Below are positions 7,480 to 13,179 of a DNA stretch of 13,179 nucleotides, piece after piece. How positions within the stretch are numbered: the stretch's first letter is position 1; each line of letters opens with the position of its first letter. The stretch covers positions 1 through 13,179 of the forward strand of contig JBDKGH010000021.1 in the NCBI GenBank assembly GCA_039798265.1. The letters are read 5' to 3'. The notes beneath the pieces were generated by a model. That model did not search any database and was not told the origin of the DNA. It saw only the letters and a list, made by a program, of their open reading frames with translations. A program made the position numbers and the translations under genes. Source of the DNA: JBDKGH01 sp039798265 (GTDB lineage Bacteria > Bacteroidota > Bacteroidia > Flavobacteriales_D > Sanyastnellaceae).

Positions 7480-8048
7480 TTCTTCAGTTGGCCATCTTTA
7501 CTATCGTGGCCATGCCGCTGGTGGCCATATTATTCGATCGATTTACCGATACGGTTGATTTGGCTTCAGCTATCATGGGACCCTGGGAATGGTGTAAACA
7601 AATAATCCTGGGAATTCCCGTGGGCATTGTTGCCGCCATCGGAGCGCAATTCATCATCGAACGCCCTTTTATGCAAGAGGTTCACGTGAAGTACTCTTCT
7701 GTGCTCGGCAATTTTAAGCTCAATTGGAATGAAATCGTTTTGGTATCCCTGTGCGCAGGTGTAGGGGAGGAGTTACTTTTCCGCGGTGCTATTCAGCCTT
7801 TCGCTGGAGTCCTCATCACATCAATCGCTTTTGTCGCCATTCATGGTTATCTCAATCCTAAAGATTGGCGAATGAGTGTCTACGGGATCTATATGACTGC
7901 GGTAATCGTAGGTCTCGGTATAATGGCTGAAAAATGTGGTCTGTTATCGTCTATCGCAGCGCATACCTTGATAGATATTTATTTGTTACACAAAATGAAT
8001 GCTTCTATGAGTGAAGCACCAATGCATGAACAAGAAGAAATCGAATAG
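7461..8048 (+). CDS. CPBP-family intramembrane metalloprotease-like protein
   Basis: This is a 195-residue membrane protein with the CPBP (CAAX protease and bacteriocin-processing, formerly Abi) motifs. These are GEELLFRG with Glu103, Glu104 and Arg108, FVAIHGYLN with His128, and AAHTLID with His168 and Asp172. In the family these form the glutamate/histidine active site of an intramembrane protease. Substrates of most bacterial members are unknown, and several are tied to bacteriocin immunity or protein sorting. Hydrophobic segments are at 7-25, 48-66, 90-100, 112-130 and 138-176. The ATG lies in the 3' end of the channel gene after a GAGAAAGAAAG purine run, suggesting translational coupling. 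The gene overlaps the next one by 23 bp. The shared transcript hints at an envelope-linked role, which is inference. Confidence 0.85.
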   Translation: MGRKDVILQLAIFTIVAMPLVAILFDRFTDTVDLASAIMGPWEWCKQIILGIPVGIVAAIGAQFIIERPFMQEVHVKYSSVLGNFKLNWNEIVLVSLCAGVGEELLFRGAIQPFAGVLITSIAFVAIHGYLNPKDWRMSVYGIYMTAVIVGLGIMAEKCGLLSSIAAHTLIDIYLLHKMNASMSEAPMHEQEEIE

Positions 8049-8379
8049 CTTGAGCGACCTCGGCGGATTGGTGTTCTCTACAAATCCGAATGCCATGAAC
8101 AACAGCGAACCTGAGCCAGAAGAATCACTGGCGCCAGGGCAGCAAGATCTGCGCGTTTGGTTAGAAAAAAATCACCGGGGAGGAAAAATCGCTACCGTCA
8201 TCAAAGGCTTCGTTGGCAATGCAGATGACCTCGAAGATTTGGGTAAAAAATTAAAAACCAAATGCGGCACCGGTGGTTCTGCAAAAGAAGGGGAGATTAT
8301 CATCCAGGGCGATCATCGCGATAAAATAGTCGGCTTTCTAACCCAGTGGGGATACCGCTGCAAAAAGGCAGGCTCTTAA
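8026..8379 (+). CDS. SUI1/YciH-family translation factor
   Basis: This is a 117-residue homolog of eIF1/SUI1 (E. coli YciH type), a small factor thought to act at the ribosomal P site in start-codon selection. The N-terminus MNKKKSNSLSDLGGLVFSTN matches the usual head of this family. The SUI1 core is RGGKIATVIKGF (51-62), then DLEDLGKKLKTKCGTGGSAK (68-87) and IIIQGDHRDKIVGFL (91-105), with the conserved GTGG loop and QGD. The ATG at 8026 is preferred to the GTG at 8011, since the latter only adds five unconserved residues deep inside the upstream gene. The gene overlaps the CPBP gene by 23 bp. In a genome with TTG and GTG starts and likely leaderless mRNAs, a start-selection factor is of interest. 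The link is inference. Confidence 0.9.
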   Translation: MNKKKSNSLSDLGGLVFSTNPNAMNNSEPEPEESLAPGQQDLRVWLEKNHRGGKIATVIKGFVGNADDLEDLGKKLKTKCGTGGSAKEGEIIIQGDHRDKIVGFLTQWGYRCKKAGS

Positions 8380-8401
8380 TTTTTTTATAGAAAAAATAGA
8401 A

Positions 8402-9559
8402 ATGAAAATATCAGTCAAAACATTCCAACACCTCGAAAAGGTTGCCATCGACGAACTTCAAGCACTGGGTGCTACGGATATCGAAGTAGGCCGCCGCATC
8501 GTCCACTGCGAAGGGGATTGGGAGTTGGTATACCGTGCTAATTATGAAATGAGAACCGCACTGCGCGTGTTGATTCCCATTCATTCCTTCCACATCCGCC
8601 GTGATGAGGATTTATATGCACGTGCAGCCAAGTTTGACTGGGAGCAATTGCTAGGCATTGATCAAACTTTTGCAATTGACCCTTCTATTTTCTCTGACCA
8701 TTTTCGTCACCCTCACTATGCATCTCTTCGCCTGAAAGATGCAATAGCCGATACCTTCACTAAAAAGTACGCCCGACGTCCAGATGTTAATGCAAACTTT
8801 CCAGATGTCCTTTTTCACCTGCATATAGATCAAGATAAAGTGACGATTTCGCTCGATAGTAGCGGTTCTTCACTCAATCAACGCGGATATCGCAACGAAG
8901 GTGGCCAAGCTCCTATCAACGAAGCGCTAGCGGCCGGTATGCTTTTGTTAGCAGATTGGAACGGCGATCGCGATTTCTGCGATCCATTTTGCGGTAGTGG
9001 CACCATTGCCATCGAAGCAGCGATGATCGCGGCTAATATGCCCGCACAGTTCAATCGGCCTTCCTTTGGTTTTATGAAATGGAAAAACTTTCAAGAACCC
9101 ATTTGGCGAGCTATTGAATTGAAAGCAGAAGCCCGCATGAAATCCCCTACGTGCCGCATTCATGCTTCTGATCTCAACGGAAAACAATTGAAGATCGCTT
9201 TGAAAAATGCAGCATCGGCTGGCGTTGATAAATATATCGACTTCCAAGAACGCAATTTCTTCGATATTGAACCCGAAGTAGAACAGGGAATGGTAGTGAC
9301 TAATCCGCCCTACGGTGAGCGCCTCGAAGAAAATGACATGGCCGAATTGTTTGCCAATATCGGCTCCCGCATGAAACACTTCTGGCCAGGTTGGACATTT
9401 TGGTTTATTTCTTCTTCGCCTGCTGCCTTTAAGTCCGTTGGTCTGCGACCTTCACGTAAGTTCGAGCTGTTCAATGGGCCTCTGGAGTGCCGATTCATGC
9501 GCTACGACCTCTTTAAAGGCAAAAAAGGACATCGCCCCGAAGAGGAGAGTTCTAGATAA
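8402..9559 (+). CDS. rlmL: THUMP-domain 23S rRNA (guanine-N2)-methyltransferase, RlmL type
   Basis: This is a 385-residue class I SAM-dependent RNA methyltransferase, similar to the N-terminal (RlmL) half of the E. coli RlmKL fusion and to B. subtilis YpsC, which it also matches in length. It most likely makes m2G2445 in 23S rRNA. Residues 1-155 form the N-terminal ferredoxin-like plus THUMP RNA-binding region. SLNQRGYRNEGGQAPINEALAA (157-178) links to the catalytic domain, which has FCDPFCGSGTIAIEAA (192-207, SAM binding) and the catalytic VTNPPYGERL (299-308, NPPY for amino-group methylation). The 22-bp gap after the SUI1 gene has no promoter-like box, so co-transcription with that translation factor is likely. 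The start ATG agrees with the family N-terminus. No terminator was seen after the stop. Confidence 0.9.
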   Translation: MKISVKTFQHLEKVAIDELQALGATDIEVGRRIVHCEGDWELVYRANYEMRTALRVLIPIHSFHIRRDEDLYARAAKFDWEQLLGIDQTFAIDPSIFSDHFRHPHYASLRLKDAIADTFTKKYARRPDVNANFPDVLFHLHIDQDKVTISLDSSGSSLNQRGYRNEGGQAPINEALAAGMLLLADWNGDRDFCDPFCGSGTIAIEAAMIAANMPAQFNRPSFGFMKWKNFQEPIWRAIELKAEARMKSPTCRIHASDLNGKQLKIALKNAASAGVDKYIDFQERNFFDIEPEVEQGMVVTNPPYGERLEENDMAELFANIGSRMKHFWPGWTFWFISSSPAAFKSVGLRPSRKFELFNGPLECRFMRYDLFKGKKGHRPEEESSR

Positions 9560-9598
9560 CATAACGTTCTCTTTACAACTGAAGCTCCGCCGTTCGGG

Positions 9599-9606
9599 TA
9601 TATTTG
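9599..9606 (+). promoter_or_regulatory. -7 promoter box upstream of the DUF47 gene
   Basis: TATATTTG matches TAnnTTTG exactly, 22 bp before the ATG at 9629. The predicted start is near 9610, giving a leader of about 19 nt. The -33 region has TTTACA at 9572-9577, a poor match to TTTG at a slightly long distance. The box sits in the 69-bp gap after rlmL and suggests that a new transcription unit begins here. Confidence 0.5.
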
Positions 9607-9628
9607 TCGTTCAATCCTATTTAAAAAC

Positions 9629-10279
9629 ATGGCTAGTCGTCTAAACGATATTCTACAACTCCTTGTGCCAAAAGACAAGAAGTTTTTTCCATTGTTCCAA
9701 GAAGCCTCTCGAAACATGGTGCAAAGCACTCAAAGTTTGCACGATGCATTAAAGGCCGATAGCGTTACGCGCTTAAACTCCCACAAGGAAATTGATCGTT
9801 TAGAAAAACAAGGAGATGAGTACACTCACATCATCATCAAAGAATCCGCAGCTAATTTCATTGTGCCATTTGATCGTGAAGATATCCAATACCTAGCTGT
9901 TAAAGTTGACGACATTGTTGACTTTATTTACGGTATGTCTAAGCGCATCGAACTGTATAAAATCCACAAGTTTCCTGCATCATTTGTTCAAATGAGCGAG
10001 TGTTTGTTAGAAGGAGCGAAGCACTTGGATTTTATCATTCAAAACCTCAAGTATCTTGACTATACAGAGGAAATCAGCGCGGCCATTGCCCATGTGCGTG
10101 TTCAAGAGAAAAAGGTAGAAGAATTATACGATCAAGCTATTTTGTCCTTGTTCTCCATGGAAATTGATCCAATGGAACTCATGAAATTGCAAGAGGTTTA
10201 TTCGGGTATGAACGAGACAGCTGATCGTTTGGAAGAAACGGCGAGCGTTTTAGAGGGAATTTTACTCAAGTACACCTAA
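9629..10279 (+). CDS. DUF47 (PhoU-like, Pit accessory) protein
   Basis: This is a 216-residue all-helical cytoplasmic protein of the DUF47 / TIGR00153 family, distantly related to PhoU. PhoU-type metal-binding repeats are visible: EKQGDE (59-64), FDREDIQYLAVKVDDIVD (81-98), then EKKVEELYD (160-168) and NETADRLEETASVLEG (195-210). The length is typical. Members usually sit beside a Pit low-affinity phosphate transporter and are thought to modulate it. Here the neighbours are rlmL and a dehydrogenase, and no transporter is in the window, so the partner must be elsewhere or absent. It probably has its own promoter (box at 9599-9606). The ATG start is supported by the family N-terminus. The physiological role here is inferred only from the family. 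Confidence 0.88.
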   Translation: MASRLNDILQLLVPKDKKFFPLFQEASRNMVQSTQSLHDALKADSVTRLNSHKEIDRLEKQGDEYTHIIIKESAANFIVPFDREDIQYLAVKVDDIVDFIYGMSKRIELYKIHKFPASFVQMSECLLEGAKHLDFIIQNLKYLDYTEEISAAIAHVRVQEKKVEELYDQAILSLFSMEIDPMELMKLQEVYSGMNETADRLEETASVLEGILLKYT

Positions 10280-10304
10280 TCCCTGTTTTCCTTATTTTCT
10301 ATTA

Positions 10305-10334
10305 CTTTCACGCCAAATTGAATAGGCGTGAAAG
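10305..10334. promoter_or_regulatory. Perfect 10-bp inverted repeat covering the SDR start codon
   Basis: CTTTCACGCC (10305-10314) and GGCGTGAAAG (10325-10334) are exact reverse complements around a 10-nt A/T-rich loop. The GTG start codon (10328-10330) lies in the right arm. In an mRNA read through from the DUF47 gene the stem would hide the start. As DNA it could be an operator or a dimer-binding site. There is no T-run after it, so a terminator is unlikely. Confidence 0.6.
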
Positions 10335-11089
10335 ATGCTATTGCCTTAATCACTGGAGCTACATCAGGCTTCGGTAAAGCCATTGCCGAGTTGTTCGCTC
10401 AGCATGGAATGTCCATCATCATTACCGGTCGACGTCAAGAGCGCTTGACAGAATTGCGCAATCAGCTTACAGAAAAGTATGCGGTGCGTGTGCTCGATTT
10501 GTGTTTTGATGTGCGCGATCGATCGCAAGTAGAAAGCCACCTCGGTTCGCTTCCCGATACTTGGAGCGAGGTGGATATACTCATTAATAACGCCGGGCTT
10601 GCACTCGGTCGTGATCCCATACACCAAGGCCAATGGGCTGATTGGGAACAAATGATCGACACCAATATCAAAGGATTGCTGTACGTAAGTAAAGTAGTGT
10701 CCAATGGTATGGTGCAACGTAAAAAAGGAACCATCATCAACATTGGATCCATTGCAGGACGCGAGGCATATGCAGGTGGCAATGTCTATAGCGCTACAAA
10801 ATTCGCTGTCGATTCGTTGACGAAGAATATGCGTATTGATCTAGCTCCTTTTGGTATCCGCGTAGGACAGATCGCTCCGGGCGCAGCCGAAACTGAATTC
10901 AGCGTGGTACGCTTTCATGGCGACCAACAAAAAGCCGATGAAGTATATAAAGGATTTCATCCACTGGTAGCCCAAGATATCGCCGAGGCGGCCTGGTTTA
11001 TGGTTTCACGGCCAGCGCACGTCTGCATCAACGATATCTGGATCATGCCTACTGCCCAATCAAATGCTTCTACTATAAATCGTCACTAA
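10328..11089 (+). CDS. Short-chain dehydrogenase/reductase, YdfG-like
   Basis: This is a 253-residue Rossmann-fold NAD(P)-dependent oxidoreductase. It has the cofactor motif TGATSGFG (9-16), GRR at 34-36 after strand 2 (basic residues that suggest NADP), NNAG (87-90), active-site Ser141 (NIGSIAG), Tyr154 and Lys158 (YSATK), and Asn113. The overall pattern resembles the YdfG group, which acts on 3-hydroxy acids and serine or reduces malonic semialdehyde. The actual substrate is unknown. The GTG start is the only choice: an in-frame TGA occurs at 10319-10321 and the first beta strand begins at residue 4. The gene lies 48 bp after the DUF47 gene, and its stop overlaps the amidohydrolase ATG (TAATG), so the two enzymes are probably translated together. 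Confidence 0.9.
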   Translation: MKDAIALITGATSGFGKAIAELFAQHGMSIIITGRRQERLTELRNQLTEKYAVRVLDLCFDVRDRSQVESHLGSLPDTWSEVDILINNAGLALGRDPIHQGQWADWEQMIDTNIKGLLYVSKVVSNGMVQRKKGTIINIGSIAGREAYAGGNVYSATKFAVDSLTKNMRIDLAPFGIRVGQIAPGAAETEFSVVRFHGDQQKADEVYKGFHPLVAQDIAEAAWFMVSRPAHVCINDIWIMPTAQSNASTINRH

Positions 11090-12744
11090 TGCGTTACTCT
11101 ATCTCTTTTTTTCTTTTAATGCTTCTTCTTTCTTCTTGTGGTTTCAAAAATGAAGAAGCAGACCTCATTATTCACAATGCCCGTATCTATACGGTCAACG
11201 ATGCGTTTGATATCGTAGAGGCGATGGCCATCAAAGATGGAAAAATCATAGCCCTCGGACCAGAGCGAGAAATACTGAATAAATACAACGCCCCTGAAGT
11301 CATTGATGCCGGCAAACGCTCGGTATATCCGGGCTTCATTGATTCACACTGTCACTTCATGGCCTATGGACATACTTTGCAAGAAGCGAACCTGGTGGGT
11401 ACAAGTTCGTGGTCTGAAGTGCTGGAAAAAGTAAAAGCTCAAGCACAACGTAAAAAGGAAGGGTGGATCATAGGACGTGGCTGGGACCAAAACGATTGGA
11501 CGGATGTCGCCTTTCCTACCTGCAAGGAACTCGATACTTTATTCCCTGATAGACCTGTTTATCTAACACGTATTGATGGCCATGCCGCTTTAGTAAACAC
11601 CAAAGCCATGCAGTTGGCGGGCATCACAGCCAACACCCAACCAATAGGAGGCAGAGTAGAAGTGCAAAACAATCAATGCACAGGATTGCTCATTGATAAA
11701 GCGATGGACTTAATTGAGCGTGTATTGCCAGCGCGAACCCGAGAAGATAAAATCGACGCTTTATTAAAAGCACAACAAGAGTGCTTTGCAGTGGGCCTCA
11801 CGACCGTCGATGAAGCAGGTCTTTCTTTTAAAGACATAGCCTTGATTGATTCCTTGCAAAAGGCCGAGCAATTAAATATGCGGGTGTATGCTATGCTCAG
11901 TGATACCGATGAGAACTTCGATTATTACTTAGAAAAAGGAATTGATACAACTTCCGCCTCGCTAACCGTACGTAGTTTTAAATTTTACGCAGATGGAGCC
12001 TTGGGGTCTCGTGGGGCGTGTTTGTTAAGTCCATATGAAGACTTATTATCAGCTAATCGAGTAGAGTATGGGTTTTTATTGGATACCATCAACCATTATC
12101 GTCAACGGTATGCACAACTCTATATGAAAGGATTTCAGGTGTGCACCCACGCCATTGGCGATTCGGCTAACCGCGTCGTGCTGCAGTTGTATAAAGAGCT
12201 CTTGGGAGGAACGAATGATTTACGCTGGCGAATAGAACATGCTCAAGTCGTATCGGAGCAGGACGTCCCCTTGTTTGCACAGCTAGGTATCATACCCAGC
12301 GTGCAACCCACGCATGCTACCAGCGATATGCCTTGGGCTTGGGAGCGGTTGGGAAGAAACAGAATTCGTCGTGCCTATATATATAGAGAATTAAAAGAAC
12401 AACTTGGACTATTGGCCTTGGGCACCGACTTTCCCGTGGAGGGCATATCGCCTTTCGCTACGTTCCGCAGTGCCGTGTATCGCACCAATAGTAAGGGAGA
12501 GCCGAAGGGTGGGTGGCAACATGACAATGCCATCAGTAAAGAAGACGCCTTGCGAGGTATGACTATTTGGGGAGCGATAGCGAACCATGAAGAAAACCGC
12601 AAGGGAAGTATAGAAATAGGTAAGTACGCTGACTTTGTGATAGTTGAGCAAGATATGATGCAGATAGAGGAGGAAGAGTTGAACCAAATGCAGGTGAAGG
12701 CCACTTATGTGGGCGGTCGTAGGGTATATGAAAAAGCGCGTTAG
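11089..12744 (+). CDS. YtcJ-like metal-dependent amidohydrolase, lipoprotein
   Basis: This is a 551-residue amidohydrolase of the YtcJ/Amidohydro_3 family. Residues 1-17 are a lipoprotein signal with lipobox LSSC, so Cys17 would be lipidated and the enzyme anchored in the envelope. After Cys the sequence GFKNEEAD is charged and acidic, reminiscent of Bacteroidota lipoprotein surface-export signals (inference). Putative metal and catalytic residues are His87 and His89 (DSHCHF), Lys298 (SFKFYADGALGSRG), His354 (THAIGD), His384 (IEHAQ) and Asp447 (GTDFPV). The C-terminus returns to a beta region with KGSIEIGKYADFVI, typical of the composite amidohydrolase domain. The family hydrolyses amide or related bonds on varied substrates, and this one is not assignable. 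It overlaps the dehydrogenase by one base. The 88 bp after its stop lead into the rRNA promoter. Confidence 0.9.
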   Translation: MRYSISFFLLMLLLSSCGFKNEEADLIIHNARIYTVNDAFDIVEAMAIKDGKIIALGPEREILNKYNAPEVIDAGKRSVYPGFIDSHCHFMAYGHTLQEANLVGTSSWSEVLEKVKAQAQRKKEGWIIGRGWDQNDWTDVAFPTCKELDTLFPDRPVYLTRIDGHAALVNTKAMQLAGITANTQPIGGRVEVQNNQCTGLLIDKAMDLIERVLPARTREDKIDALLKAQQECFAVGLTTVDEAGLSFKDIALIDSLQKAEQLNMRVYAMLSDTDENFDYYLEKGIDTTSASLTVRSFKFYADGALGSRGACLLSPYEDLLSANRVEYGFLLDTINHYRQRYAQLYMKGFQVCTHAIGDSANRVVLQLYKELLGGTNDLRWRIEHAQVVSEQDVPLFAQLGIIPSVQPTHATSDMPWAWERLGRNRIRRAYIYRELKEQLGLLALGTDFPVEGISPFATFRSAVYRTNSKGEPKGGWQHDNAISKEDALRGMTIWGAIANHEENRKGSIEIGKYADFVIVEQDMMQIEEEELNQMQVKATYVGGRRVYEKAR

Positions 12745-12756
12745 AATGCGGCTTTC

Positions 12757-12780
12757 AGAAAAAAAATCAAAATTTTTTCT
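12757..12780. terminator. A/T-only inverted repeat after the amidohydrolase
   Basis: AGAAAAAA (12757-12764) and TTTTTTCT (12773-12780) form an 8-bp stem with an 8-nt loop, just after the amidohydrolase stop. It could be a weak terminator that protects the rRNA promoters, or simply part of the A/T-rich upstream region of rrn P1. A stem almost without G-C pairs makes a strong terminator unlikely. Confidence 0.25.
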
Positions 12781-12831
12781 TGTGACTTTCAGTGCGTTAC
12801 AGCTTTTTTGAAATTTTTTTTCATCAGACAC

Positions 12832-12861
12832 TTGCACATGTAAAAAAGACTCGTACATTTG
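12832..12861 (+). promoter_or_regulatory. rRNA operon promoter P1
   Basis: A -33 TTG (12832-12834) and a -7 TACATTTG (12854-12861) are separated by 19 bp, the expected Bacteroidota arrangement. The box is followed by CACCCGC, and P2 has a nearly identical follower. Upstream at 12802-12826 there are two T tracts that may act like an UP element. The predicted transcription start is near 12865. Confidence 0.75.
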
Positions 12862-12887
12862 CACCCGCTTTTAAGGATAACAACAAC

Positions 12888-12900
12888 GTTCTTTGACAAA
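12888..12900 (+). promoter_or_regulatory. boxA-like antitermination element 1
   Basis: GTTCTTTGACAAA resembles the boxA sequence of rRNA leaders (E. coli GCTCTTTAACAA), which recruits NusB/NusE for antitermination. It lies about 25 nt after the predicted P1 start. Assignment is by similarity and position. Confidence 0.5.
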
Positions 12901-12989
12901 CATTAAAAGCACTTTTGAAAAGTCGATCAGCAAAGGGATTCAGACGTTTTCGGTCTCTGAAAGGAGTCGAAAAAAAAGATGAAAAAAAG

Positions 12990-13022
12990 TTTGGTTGGAA
13001 AGAAAAAGTGGTTGTATGTTTG
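12990..13022 (+). promoter_or_regulatory. rRNA operon promoter P2
   Basis: TTTG (12990-12993) and TATGTTTG (13015-13022) are separated by 21 bp. A second TTG at 12995-12997 would give 17 bp. The box is followed by CACCCCG, like P1. The predicted start is near 13026, about 107 nt before the 16S 5' end. Confidence 0.7.
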
Positions 13023-13066
13023 CACCCCGAATTGAAAAAGTCAGTTCGCGGAAAAGTGAAAAAAAA

Positions 13067-13080
13067 TGTTCTTTGAAATA
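13067..13080 (+). promoter_or_regulatory. boxA-like antitermination element 2
   Basis: TGTTCTTTGAAATA repeats the core GTTCTTTGA of element 1 and lies downstream of P2, about 53 nt before 16S. Each promoter thus has its own boxA-like copy. Transcripts from P1 would carry both. Confidence 0.5.
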
Positions 13081-13132
13081 ATGCAGCAGTAGACAGGTAA
13101 TTTTTAATAAGCCAGATAAGATTAAACTTTTT

Positions 13133-13179
<47 letters not shown>

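Noticed and set aside
8011..8025. GTG start for the SUI1 gene
   Set aside because: It adds five residues not seen in the family. The ATG at 8026 gives the typical lysine-rich head before SLSDLGGLV.
8948..9379. 143-codon open frame on the minus strand inside rlmL
   Set aside because: It lies entirely opposite a well-conserved methyltransferase domain and has no recognisable motifs, so it is a shadow frame.
10305..10334. Inverted repeat as a terminator of the DUF47 gene
   Set aside because: No T-run follows the stem and the next gene starts within its right arm.
12409..12864. 151-codon minus-strand open frame spanning the amidohydrolase end and the rRNA promoter P1
   Set aside because: It is antisense to a conserved domain and crosses the rRNA promoter. 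Its composition is not protein-like and no family is recognised.

Overview
The window comes from a member of the Bacteroidota, probably a flavobacterium-like lineage. Three things point there. Two secreted proteins end in type IX secretion (T9SS) C-terminal domains. Promoters carry the Bacteroidota -7 box TAnnTTTG instead of a sigma70 -10 box. The 16S rRNA gene entering at the right edge begins with a Bacteroidota-type 5' end. Shine-Dalgarno sequences are mostly absent, and two genes appear to start at TTG and one at GTG.

Layout. Positions 1-993 hold no recognisable intact gene. They contain possibly decayed coding sequence, a pair of 48-bp REP-like repeats built of small hairpins (619-752), and a nearly G-free T/C-rich tract with a 19-bp tandem repeat just before the first gene. 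Positions 994-4376 hold two tandem paralogous secreted proteins of unknown function, each with a signal peptide, a beta-rich body, a three-cysteine Ig-like region and a T9SS tail. On the minus strand, 4362-6135 hold a membrane fatty-acid desaturase and a COMT-type SAM O-methyltransferase; the desaturase overlaps the second T9SS gene tail to tail.

A perfect 10-bp inverted repeat (6153-6180) separates the O-methyltransferase from a plus-strand cluster, and each arm contains a TAnnTTTG box. The cluster is a YbdG-like mechanosensitive channel, a CPBP intramembrane protease-like protein, a SUI1/YciH-like translation factor and an RlmL-type 23S rRNA methyltransferase (6184-9559). The first three genes overlap and look translationally coupled. 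The cluster mixes envelope stress and ribosome functions. Next come a DUF47 (PhoU-like) protein with its own promoter and no Pit transporter beside it, a short-chain dehydrogenase whose GTG start lies inside a 10-bp hairpin, and a lipoprotein amidohydrolase overlapping the dehydrogenase by one base.

Positions 12745-13179 are the leader of an rRNA operon: an A/T-rich upstream region, two tandem promoters each followed by a boxA-like antitermination element, and the first ~47 bases of 16S rRNA. No mobile element, CRISPR array, tRNA or defence system was recognised. The less ordinary signals are the regulatory palindromes, the REP-like repeats and the duplicated rRNA promoter/boxA modules.
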